Of a stretch of 64,000 nt of DNA, positions 55,511 to 64,000 are shown one piece after another. The translations under genes and the position numbers were made by a program. The stretch's first letter is position 1, and every line of letters starts with the position of its first letter. The notes under the pieces were generated by a model. That model had not been told where the DNA came from. It saw nothing but the letters and a program-made list of their open reading frames with translations, and searched no databases. Source of the stretch: Thermoanaerobaculales bacterium. Its GTDB lineage: Bacteria > Acidobacteriota > Thermoanaerobaculia > Thermoanaerobaculales > Sulfomarinibacteraceae. The DNA lies in contig JALOLD010000005.1 of assembly GCA_025456145.1 (NCBI GenBank), forward strand, positions 30,486-94,485. Direction: 5' to 3'.

Positions 55511-56583
55511 TCGACGAGAAGGCATCCGAGCTGATCAGTCGAGCCCTTGACGGGGATCTCGACGACGCCGAGCGGGCGGACCTCGAGCGGCGGCTCGCCG
55601 ACCAGCCGGAGCTCGAAGCGGCACTCGCCGACAGCGCTCGGATCAAGCAGGCGGTGGCGGCGATCGCCGGGGCGATGCAGCCCCCCGCCGAGCTCGACGC
55701 GGTGATCGAGCCGCTGCGCCGGGGAACGCCGCCGACTCAGCCGGCAGTCCGTTCGGCGCTGCGTTGGCTGGGTGCCGCCGCGGCGGTCGTGCTCGGGGTC
55801 ACCGTGACCCTCGAGGTCGCCCGGCGCAACCCGACCCCGGCGGTCGATCGTCCGGCGGCGCCGCGTCCGGAACGCCACGACGACCGCGAGATCTTCGAGC
55901 TCGCGCCGCTGCCCTCGGCGGTGCCCGCCGAGAACCGTCCGGTCGGGGCGACCGACCAGCTCCTCGATGAGAATCTCGACCAGCCGGAGGTGCCCGAGCC
56001 GGCCGCCCTTGAGGTCCTCGGACCGCTGGCGAGCGACGAGGCGATCGGCGAGCAACGGCAACGCGGAGCGGCCGCTGACCGGGCGCCGGAGGCGCCGACC
56101 GGACCACCCGAGCCTTCGAACGCCGTGGAAGACGCCGCTCGGGCCGCCGGGGAAGGGACCAAGACCGGCAAGGACTCGCAGTCCGCGAGCCGCCGCCAAC
56201 CCTTCGGGTCGGGGCCCGTCGAGCAGGCGACCGGCCCTTCCGCCGCGCCCTTGGCGAAGGCGGAGAGGGCGACACCCGGAGCGGCGACCGTGTCCGGCGC
56301 CGCCCACGACGAGGCTGGCCGCCTCGACGCCGGGGGTCCGTCGGAGGCGGCGCTCCTGGTCGCCGGCGCCGAGGTCTGGCGCGGCCCGGCGCCGGGCTGC
56401 GCGGTGGGTCGGCACACGATCACCGTCGAGGTGGTCGACGGCGCGGTGATCGGTGTCGACACCGGCGGGGCGGCAGCGGCGCCGGGCGAGGAATGCCGGA
56501 TCGACCAGCTCGTCGGAACGTCACTGCCGGGGGTCGACGACGGACCCCAGCCGGCCGAGCTGGTGGTTCGACCGACCGGCTGA
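55507..56583 (+). CDS. Putative membrane anti-sigma factor with long extracytoplasmic domain
   Basis: The 358-residue protein has an N-terminal cytoplasmic anti-sigma-like helical part (MIDEKASELISRALDGDL and following, about 1-70), a single membrane helix (about 80-100, LGAAAAVVLGVTVTL), a Pro/Glu/Ala-rich linker of about 150 residues, and a small C-terminal domain with two cysteines. It lacks the HxxxCxxC zinc motif of ZAS factors, so it is closer to the RseA type. Pairing by overlap with the ECF gene supports the role; the signal is unknown. Confidence 0.75.
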   Translation: MIDEKASELISRALDGDLDDAERADLERRLADQPELEAALADSARIKQAVAAIAGAMQPPAELDAVIEPLRRGTPPTQPAVRSALRWLGAAAAVVLGVTVTLEVARRNPTPAVDRPAAPRPERHDDREIFELAPLPSAVPAENRPVGATDQLLDENLDQPEVPEPAALEVLGPLASDEAIGEQRQRGAAADRAPEAPTGPPEPSNAVEDAARAAGEGTKTGKDSQSASRRQPFGSGPVEQATGPSAAPLAKAERATPGAATVSGAAHDEAGRLDAGGPSEAALLVAGAEVWRGPAPGCAVGRHTITVEVVDGAVIGVDTGGAAAAPGEECRIDQLVGTSLPGVDDGPQPAELVVRPTG

Positions 56584-56637
56584 CGGCGCGGCCGGGTGGT
56601 GCGGCCGGGTCAAAGCCCGTCGAGCCCGCGCCGGCCC

Positions 56638-56976
56638 TCACTTGAAGGCGGCGAGTCCCTCCTGGACGTTGTCGAGCACATCGAAGACCGTGATCAGCTG
56701 GGTAACGTGCAGGATGTCGTTGATCTTCGGTGACAGCCGGAGCAGCTTGAGCTGGCCGCCGCGCTTGGTGACCGTGGTGTAGCAGGCGACCATCTCGCCG
56801 ATACCGGACGAATCGATCGCGGTCACCCCGGCCAGGTCGACGAGGATCTTCTTCTGGCCGTTCTCGAGCGCGTTCTCGACGAGCTCGCGGAGCTTGACGT
56901 CGCCGGCGCCGATGGTGATCTTCCCGGACAGCTCGATGATCCGAACATCGTCGACATCGCGGATCTCAGACTTCAT
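56638..56976 (-). CDS. STAS-domain anti-sigma factor antagonist (SpoIIAA/RsbV-like)
   Basis: The 112-residue single STAS domain has the phosphorylation motif GVTAIDSSGIGEMV, with Ser56 aligned to Ser58 of SpoIIAA. Beta-strand and helix order (DVRIIELSGKITIG, KKILVDLAG, GGQLKLLRLSPKINDILHVTQL) fits. It competes with a sigma factor or other partner for the RsbW-type kinase encoded just upstream; their ATGA overlap indicates coupled synthesis. ATG 56976 has an AAGGAG site. Confidence 0.9.
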   Translation of the reverse strand: MKSEIRDVDDVRIIELSGKITIGAGDVKLRELVENALENGQKKILVDLAGVTAIDSSGIGEMVACYTTVTKRGGQLKLLRLSPKINDILHVTQLITVFDVLDNVQEGLAAFK

Positions 56977-57422
56977 CTGGCAGACTCCTTCATCTCGGGC
57001 TCGAAGCACCGCGTCATCTCGACCACCGTGCCGCCGCCCGGTGCGCGGCTGAAGTCGACACGGGACATGAACTGACGCATGTAGAAGATACCGCGTCCGC
57101 TCGGCCGCAGCAAATGGCCGGGGTCGGTGGGATCGGGCACCGATGCGATGTCGAACCCGTCACCCTCGTCCTCGACCCGGATCGTCACCTCGGTCGGTTC
57201 GACCCGGTAGTCGGCGACGACAAGGCGGTCGGGATCCTGGCGGTTGCCGTGGCGGATCGCGTTGGCCACCGCCTCGCGGAGCGCCGTCACCAACCAGTAG
57301 CCGTGGTCGCGATCGAGACCGACCTGGTCGCACAGATCGACCAGTGCGCGCTCCGCGACCTCGACGTTGCCGAAGCGGCTCGACAGCACGAGGTGGGCGC
57401 GCAGCGTGGAATGGACGGACAT
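56973..57422 (-). CDS. RsbW/SpoIIAB-like serine kinase (anti-sigma factor)
   Basis: The 149-residue GHKL ATPase has N-box TALREAVANAIRHGN, G1 VEDEGDGFD and G2 PSGRGIFYMRQFMSRV. Such proteins bind and phosphorylate an RsbV-type partner, here the STAS protein encoded downstream. No matching SigB-type sigma factor lies nearby; the ECF factor at 55013 has its own likely anti-sigma. A TATACT box (reverse of 57432-57437) ends nine bases before ATG, so the transcript would have almost no leader. Confidence 0.88.
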   Translation of the reverse strand: MSVHSTLRAHLVLSSRFGNVEVAERALVDLCDQVGLDRDHGYWLVTALREAVANAIRHGNRQDPDRLVVADYRVEPTEVTIRVEDEGDGFDIASVPDPTDPGHLLRPSGRGIFYMRQFMSRVDFSRAPGGGTVVEMTRCFEPEMKESAR

Positions 57423-57451
57423 GGTGGCGGGAGTATAGCAGGATGGCGGGC

Positions 57452-57820
57452 TCAGTCGTCGTCGATGTCGTCCTCGACGCCGTCGTCGCTGCCCGGCTCG
57501 ACCATGTCGATGATCCAGCGGTGGAAGTTCGCCTCGGCGGCGGCGACGGGCAGGGCGAGGATCTCGGGCAGCTCGTAGGAGTGGTACTCCCGGATCGCCG
57601 CGGCGACCTCGTCGAACAGACGCCGCGGCGTCTTGACGAGCAGCAGGTACTCGGTGTCCTCGCAGATCTTGCCTTTCCACCTGTAGATCGACCGCAGGCA
57701 CGGCACGATGTTGACGCACGTGCCGAGCCGGTGGGCGATGAGCTCCTCGGCGATCTCGACCGCCTGCTGCTCGGTCCCGACCGATGTCATGACCACGGTG
57801 ATGTCTTCGAGGCGATCCAT
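57452..57820 (-). CDS. cutA: CutA1 divalent-cation tolerance protein
   Basis: The 122-residue trimeric CutA1 family protein has the pattern ITVVMTSVGTEQQAVEIAEELIAHRLGTCVNIVPCLRSIYRWKGKICEDTEYLLLVKT and the end HSYELPEILALPV. CutA1 was linked to copper tolerance in E. coli; its biochemical role is still unclear. The acidic tail (DDGVEDDIDDD) is an addition. No clear ribosome site is visible. It sits between lexA and the RsbW-type gene, all on the minus strand. Confidence 0.92.
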   Translation of the reverse strand: MDRLEDITVVMTSVGTEQQAVEIAEELIAHRLGTCVNIVPCLRSIYRWKGKICEDTEYLLLVKTPRRLFDEVAAAIREYHSYELPEILALPVAAAEANFHRWIIDMVEPGSDDGVEDDIDDD

Positions 57821-57879
57821 GTCGAAACGCTAGCGAAATCGGGCGGCCCAGTCAAGGAGTGTCGGGCTCGGCGGGGTCC

Positions 57880-58491
57880 TCAGTACCGGCGCAGCAGGCC
57901 GACGATCACCCCCTGCACGGTCACCGCCTCGGCGGGCAGGCTCATCGGCTTCATCTCGCGGTTGGCCGGCTGCAGACGGATCCGGTCGGGCGTCTCGCGG
58001 AACAGCCTCTTGAGGGTCACCTCGCCGTCGACCAGGGCGACGACCATGTCGCCGTCGACGGCGTTGGCCGTGTGCTGGACGACGACCAGATCGCCGTCGT
58101 GGATCCCGTCCTCGACCATCGACTCGCCGCGGACCCGGAGCACGAAATGGTCGCCGCTCCTGACGAAGCCTGACGGGACCGAGACCGGCTCGGGGTCGGG
58201 CATCGACTCGATCGGCGAGCCGGCGGCCACCAGGCCGAGCAGCGGCAGCTCGAGCTCGACCGATCCCTCGGCACGGTGGCGATCGGCGAGGATGAGGCCC
58301 CGTTTCTGGTGCTTCTCCCGGCGCAGGAAGCCCTTTCGCTCGAGCAGGGCGATGTGTTTCTGGGCGCTGGCCGTCGAGGCGAAGTCGAACCTCTCGGCGA
58401 TCTCGCGCAGGGTCGGCGCCACGCCGTTGCGGTCGATCTCGCGCTCGATGAACTCCAACACGTCCCGCTGCCGCTCGGTCAGATAGGTCAT
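57880..58491 (-). CDS. lexA: LexA repressor
   Basis: The 203-residue protein has an N-terminal winged helix (about 1-70, with APTLREIAERFDFASTASAQKHIALLERKG), the self-cleavage site Ala90-Gly91 in GLVAAGSPIE, and the Ser124 (RGESMVEDG) and Lys161 (GEVTLKRLF) dyad. It represses SOS genes and cleaves itself with RecA. ATG 58491 has a GGGAGA site. An ATG 48 bases upstream (58539) is in frame but lies inside the promoter. Confidence 0.96.
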   Translation of the reverse strand: MTYLTERQRDVLEFIEREIDRNGVAPTLREIAERFDFASTASAQKHIALLERKGFLRREKHQKRGLILADRHRAEGSVELELPLLGLVAAGSPIESMPDPEPVSVPSGFVRSGDHFVLRVRGESMVEDGIHDGDLVVVQHTANAVDGDMVVALVDGEVTLKRLFRETPDRIRLQPANREMKPMSLPAEAVTVQGVIVGLLRRY

Positions 58492-58510
58492 GGCGGATCT
58501 CCCGACAACG

Positions 58511-58539
58511 AGCATAGGTGACAATGAAGCATAAGTCAA
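58511..58539 (-). promoter_or_regulatory. lexA promoter with direct repeats (candidate SOS operator)
   Basis: On the minus strand TTGACT (58539-58534) and TATGCT (58516-58511) are separated by 17 bases, a strong sigma70-type promoter. On the plus strand the same DNA contains AGCATAGG and AGCATAAG, direct repeats 18 bases apart. LexA autoregulates in most bacteria, so these repeats may be its binding site; the consensus for this lineage is not known to me. Confidence 0.65.
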
Positions 58540-58591
58540 AGCCCAAACGACAACCGGCGCGCCGTGGCGCGCCGTCGATCGATCTCGATAA

Positions 58592-58668
58592 TGGTCGGGG
58601 CGAGTGGATTTGAACCACCGGCCTCACGGTCCCGAACCGTGCGCTCTGCCAGGCTGAGCTACGCCCCG
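58592..58668 (-). tRNA. tRNA-Pro (anticodon CGG)
   Basis: The minus strand begins CGGGGCGTAGCTCAGCCTGG. The acceptor arms CGGGGCG/CGCCCCG pair fully, followed by A and an encoded CCA. The anticodon loop TTCGGGA gives CGG. The T-arm has GTTCAAATC. Confidence 0.96.
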
Positions 58669-58725
58669 ACGGGCGGGAAGTCTACCCGAAGAGCCGGCGG
58701 AACGCAATTGGCTTTTGGCGACGAT

Positions 58726-58755
58726 TTGACACCCGGTCGGCAGGGTCTGTAGGGT
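58726..58755 (+). promoter_or_regulatory. Promoter of the NSS transporter gene
   Basis: TTGACA at 58726-58731 is followed after 18 bases by TAGGGT at 58750-58755. The -35 is perfect, the -10 weak. The leader to ATG 58781 is about 20 bases and includes GGGGAGG. Confidence 0.55.
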
Positions 58756-58780
58756 CTCTCCCGAGGCATCGGGGAGGCGC

Positions 58781-60175
58781 ATGACGACGTCACGGGCGCA
58801 GTGGAGCAGTCGGCTCGGGTTCGTGCTCGCTGCCGCGGGCAGCGCGATCGGGCTCGGGAACCTCTGGAAGTTCCCCTACATCACCCTCGAAAACCACGGC
58901 GGCGCGTTCGTCCTCGTCTATCTCGCCGCCATCGCCGTGGTCGGCGCCCCGATCATGGCCGCCGAGATCATCCTCGGGAGGAAGAGCCAGCTGAGCCCGG
59001 TCGGCGCCTTCGGCCTGCTCGCTCGCGGTCGGCCTGGCGGCGCGCGGTGGCGGGCGGTGGGCTACCTCGGCGTGCTCGCCGGCTTCGTCATTCTGTCCTA
59101 CTACAGCGTGGTCGCGGGCTGGACCATCCGATACATCGTGATGGCCGCCTCGGGCAGGCTCGGCGAGCTCGCCCACCACCCCGAGGCCCTCCAGGGGTTC
59201 TTCGGCGCCTTCCTGGCGAGCCCGGGAGAGCAGGTGCTCTGTCACTCGCTGTTCATGGCCGCGACGGTCGGCGTCGTCTACTTCGGCGTCGGCCGGGGCA
59301 TCGAGCGGACGGCCAGGGTCCTCATGCCGCTGCTCTTCGCCATCCTGTTCGCCCTGGTCGTCTACTCGATCCCTACCCCCGGCTTTGGTCGCGCCGTGGT
59401 CTTCCTCTTTCGCCCGAGCTTTGCCGAGCTCACCGCCGGCGGCGTCCTCGAGGCCCTCGGCCACAGCTTCTTCACCCTCAGCCTTGGGATGGGGGCGATG
59501 CTCACCTACGGCTCGTACATGCGACGACAGGACTCGATCCCGCACGCCACGCTGACGATCTGCGTGCTCGACACCCTGATCGCCATCATGGCCTGCCTCA
59601 TCATGTACTCGATCATCTTCAGCTTCGACCTCGAGGTCTCGAAGAGCTCGACCATCCTCTTCACAACCATCCCGGTGGTCTTCTTCAAGCTGCCCGGGGG
59701 CGCGATCGTCAGCGGGCTCTTCTACCTGCTCGTCGCCTTCGCGGCGCTGACCAGCACGATCAGCCTGCTCGAGGTGGTCTCGAGCTACACCATCGACGAG
59801 CTCGGATGGGGCCGGCGGCGGGCCTCGCTGACCATGGGGTTCGCGATCTGGGTGTTCGGGGTCTTCTCGGCGCTGAGCCTCGGGAGCGTCGGCTCCTTGT
59901 CCCGGATCAACCTCATCGGTCGCGAGTCGACGACCGGCGTGTTCGGCACCCTCGACTACCTGGCGAGCAATTGGTTCCTGCCGGTCGGCGGCCTGCTCAT
60001 CGCGCTGTTCGCCGGCTGGGTGCTGACCGGTCGCGAGTGCCGCGACGAGCTCGAGGGGGGCCACGGGGGCCTCGGCTGGTCCTACGGCGTGTGGCGGTTT
60101 CTCATCCGCTTCGCGTCGCCCGCCGCGGTCGGCGCGATCATCGTCAGCGTCATCCTCGGCGCGGAGTACCAGTGA
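58781..60175 (+). CDS. Sodium-dependent transporter of the NSS (SNF) family
   Basis: The 464-residue membrane protein has about 11-12 helices. The first helix carries the family motif GFVLAAAGSAIGLGNLWKFPYITLENHGGAFVLVYL, which forms the Na+ and substrate sites. Family blocks SLGMGAMLTYGSYM and LVAFAALTSTISLLEVV are present. It is a LeuT-fold symporter for an amino acid or similar substrate, which is not predictable. It is flanked by tRNA-Pro and the ATP synthase genes, with no operon partner. Confidence 0.95.
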   Translation: MTTSRAQWSSRLGFVLAAAGSAIGLGNLWKFPYITLENHGGAFVLVYLAAIAVVGAPIMAAEIILGRKSQLSPVGAFGLLARGRPGGARWRAVGYLGVLAGFVILSYYSVVAGWTIRYIVMAASGRLGELAHHPEALQGFFGAFLASPGEQVLCHSLFMAATVGVVYFGVGRGIERTARVLMPLLFAILFALVVYSIPTPGFGRAVVFLFRPSFAELTAGGVLEALGHSFFTLSLGMGAMLTYGSYMRRQDSIPHATLTICVLDTLIAIMACLIMYSIIFSFDLEVSKSSTILFTTIPVVFFKLPGGAIVSGLFYLLVAFAALTSTISLLEVVSSYTIDELGWGRRRASLTMGFAIWVFGVFSALSLGSVGSLSRINLIGRESTTGVFGTLDYLASNWFLPVGGLLIALFAGWVLTGRECRDELEGGHGGLGWSYGVWRFLIRFASPAAVGAIIVSVILGAEYQ

Positions 60176-60192
60176 CCCGGGGCCGGCGCTCG

Positions 60193-60237
60193 GCCGTCGC
60201 GATCCTCCGATAAAGCGACGGCGCCCGCCGAGGCGGG
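60193..60237. terminator. Hairpins between convergent transporter and atpC
   Basis: An 8-bp perfect inverted repeat (GCCGTCGC at 60193-60200, GCGACGGC at 60215-60222) is followed by a second short stem (60224-60229 with 60232-60237). There is no T-tract, so termination is only suggested by position. Confidence 0.4.
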
Positions 60238-60272
60238 GGCCGGGGGAGCGGTTGACGAGCCGGACCGCGCGG

Positions 60273-60680
60273 TCAGTGGGCGCCGCCGCCCGCGACCTCG
60301 ATCTCGGTCTCGGCGAGCCGGACCTCGGTCGTCAGCTCGTCGAGGTCCTCGGCGGTGGCGCTCTTGAGCTTCTCCTGGGCCGCCTGGAGACGGCCCCGTG
60401 CGGCGTCGAGGTCGATGTCCGCCGGCGCCTCGGCGACCGCGGCGAGCACCGTCACCCGGTCGGGGAGAACCTCGGCGAAGCCTCCCCGCACGGCGTACCG
60501 GGTCACCTGCGATCCGGCGAAGTAGGTCAGCGGGCCGGCGGCGAGCGAGGTCAGCAGCGGGATGTGGCCCGGCAGGACGCCCATCTCGCCGAGGGCGCCC
60601 GGCAGCCGCACCTCGTCCACCTCCGCCTCCACCACGCGGCGGCTGGGAGTGACGATCTCGAGGTGCAGACGATCGGCCAT
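60273..60680 (-). CDS. atpC: ATP synthase epsilon subunit
   Basis: The 135-residue protein begins with the beta-sandwich LHLEIVTPSRRVVEAEVDEVRLPGALGEMGVLPGHIPLLTSLAAGPLTYF, typical of AtpC, followed by the helical C-domain. It couples rotation to the F1 head and regulates hydrolysis. ATG is one base after the atpD stop, with a GGAGGG site. Confidence 0.96.
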   Translation of the reverse strand: MADRLHLEIVTPSRRVVEAEVDEVRLPGALGEMGVLPGHIPLLTSLAAGPLTYFAGSQVTRYAVRGGFAEVLPDRVTVLAAVAEAPADIDLDAARGRLQAAQEKLKSATAEDLDELTTEVRLAETEIEVAGGGAH

Positions 60681-60681
60681 C

Positions 60682-62136
<1,455 letters not shown>

Positions 62137-62986
62137 CTAGTCACCGAGCGCCTGGGCGCCCGAAACGATCTCGATGAGCTCCTTGGTGATGGCGGCCTGT
62201 CGGGTACGGTTGTAGAGCATGGTGAGCGCGTCGATCATCTCACCGGCGTTCTTGGTGGCGGCCTCCATCGAGGTCATCCGGGCCGCCTGCTCGGCCGCCG
62301 CCGAGTCGTAGAGGACTCGCTGGACCTGGGTCTCGACGTACCTCGGCAGCAGCTCGGCGAGCAGCCCCGCCGCGTCGGGCTCGTAGAGGTAGTCGGTCGT
62401 CGTCTCGGTGGCGTCCGTGTCGGCCTCGGGGGGCTCGATCGGCAGCAGCTGCTCGAGGGTGATCTGCTGGCGGATGACGCTGACGAACTTGTTGTAGGCG
62501 AGCCACACCTCATCCACCCGGCCGTCGATGAAGGCCTTCATGAACATCCCCCCGAGACGCGGGCCGTCAGCGGGAGAGACCTTGTTCATCGTGTCGCGCT
62601 CCTGGTGGACGATCGTCCATTCGCGACGACGGAAGAAGTCTGACCCCTTGCGGCCGATCGCGACGACCTCGACATTTGACCACCGGCCGGCCCGCAGGTC
62701 CCTTCCCACCTGACGGAGGAGGTTGGCGTTGAACGAGCCGCACAGCCCCTTGTCGGAGGTGACGACGACGAGCCAGGTCTTCGCGCAGTCGCGTCGCTCG
62801 AGCAGGGGGTGGCTCTCCTCGGTCCGGCTGGCGACGCTGGCGAGCACCTTCGACAGCGTGTCGGCGAAGGGCCTGGCGTTGGTGACCGCGGTCTGGGCGC
62901 GACGCAGCTTGGCCGCGGCGACCATCTTCATCGCCTTGGTGATCTGCTGCGTCCCCTTGACCGAGCGGATGCGGCGTGTGAGATCC

Positions 62987-63000
<14 letters not shown>
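62137..63000 (-). CDS. atpG: ATP synthase gamma subunit
   Basis: A 287-residue central-stalk subunit with N-terminal [34 protein letters not shown] and C-terminal [46 protein letters not shown], both highly characteristic. The start is TTG at 63000, inside the atpA end and preceded by GGAGG at proper spacing, so the two genes overlap by 14 bases. Confidence 0.96.

Positions 63001-64000
<1,000 letters not shown>

Overview
The window is gene-dense, very GC-rich bacterial chromosome with short intergenic gaps and many start/stop overlaps. No rRNA, transposase, phage or CRISPR locus is visible. Gene content (futalosine-pathway MqnC, a variant Hfq, two DUF4388/PATAN proteins, a FecR-family gene coupled to mreB, NSS transporter, SpoIIAA/RsbW pair, F-type ATP synthase) fits an Acidobacteriota-like, Gram-negative organism, perhaps Thermoanaerobaculia-type. 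That placement is inference; no 16S gene is present.

Layout. 1-11.1 kb: a DUF4388 protein and a TPR protein ending in a clear terminator, ftsEX, pgeF, rlmN, an AmgK-like sugar kinase, tatA, bolA, a two-gene cytochrome bd-superfamily operon with c-type haem motifs, and a Fur-family regulator. 11.2-25.9 kb: tyrS, an M16-like protein without the metal motif, ferritin, an ATP-grasp ligase, a second DUF4388 protein facing a 709-residue MglA-like GTPase/GAF/histidine-kinase fusion, comF, proline dehydrogenase and hfq. 26-34 kb: ricT-purE-purD-pta on the minus strand, Rrf2-cysK on the plus strand, a lipid-kinase-like gene and ruvB, a 529-bp repeat-rich spacer, then ruvA-ppiD. 36.1-44.4 kb: a cell-shape operon, FecR protein-mreB-mreC-mreD-mrdA-rodA-rng. 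44.5-53.5 kb: minus-strand mqnC, rho, engB, lon, clpX, clpP, tig, then tRNA-Leu and tRNA-Lys. 53.6-64 kb: a conserved hypothetical, LMW phosphatase, ECF sigma/anti-sigma pair, STAS/RsbW pair, cutA, lexA, tRNA-Pro, an NSS transporter, and atpC-D-G-A, with atpA cut by the window end.

The main novelty candidates are: (1) the MglA-GAF-kinase fusion, whose H-box has Ser in place of the phosphoacceptor His while the ATP-binding boxes are intact; (2) the CydA-like subunit carrying two CxxCH motifs, paired with a second CydA-like rather than CydB-like protein; (3) palindromic repeat elements with shared AACCAC-type ends but different self-complementary cores, lying between convergent genes; (4) heptanucleotide tandem repeats of one consensus (CTG-W-Y-G-R) at two loci; and (5) a recurrent arrangement in which a -10 box ends 6-9 bases before the start codon, suggesting leaderless mRNAs.

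Functionally this is mostly a core housekeeping region (division, wall elongation, proteostasis, recombination, purine synthesis, ATP synthesis) with signalling modules interspersed. Start codons were chosen from Shine-Dalgarno sites, overlaps with upstream stops and family length; where these disagree the entry says so.
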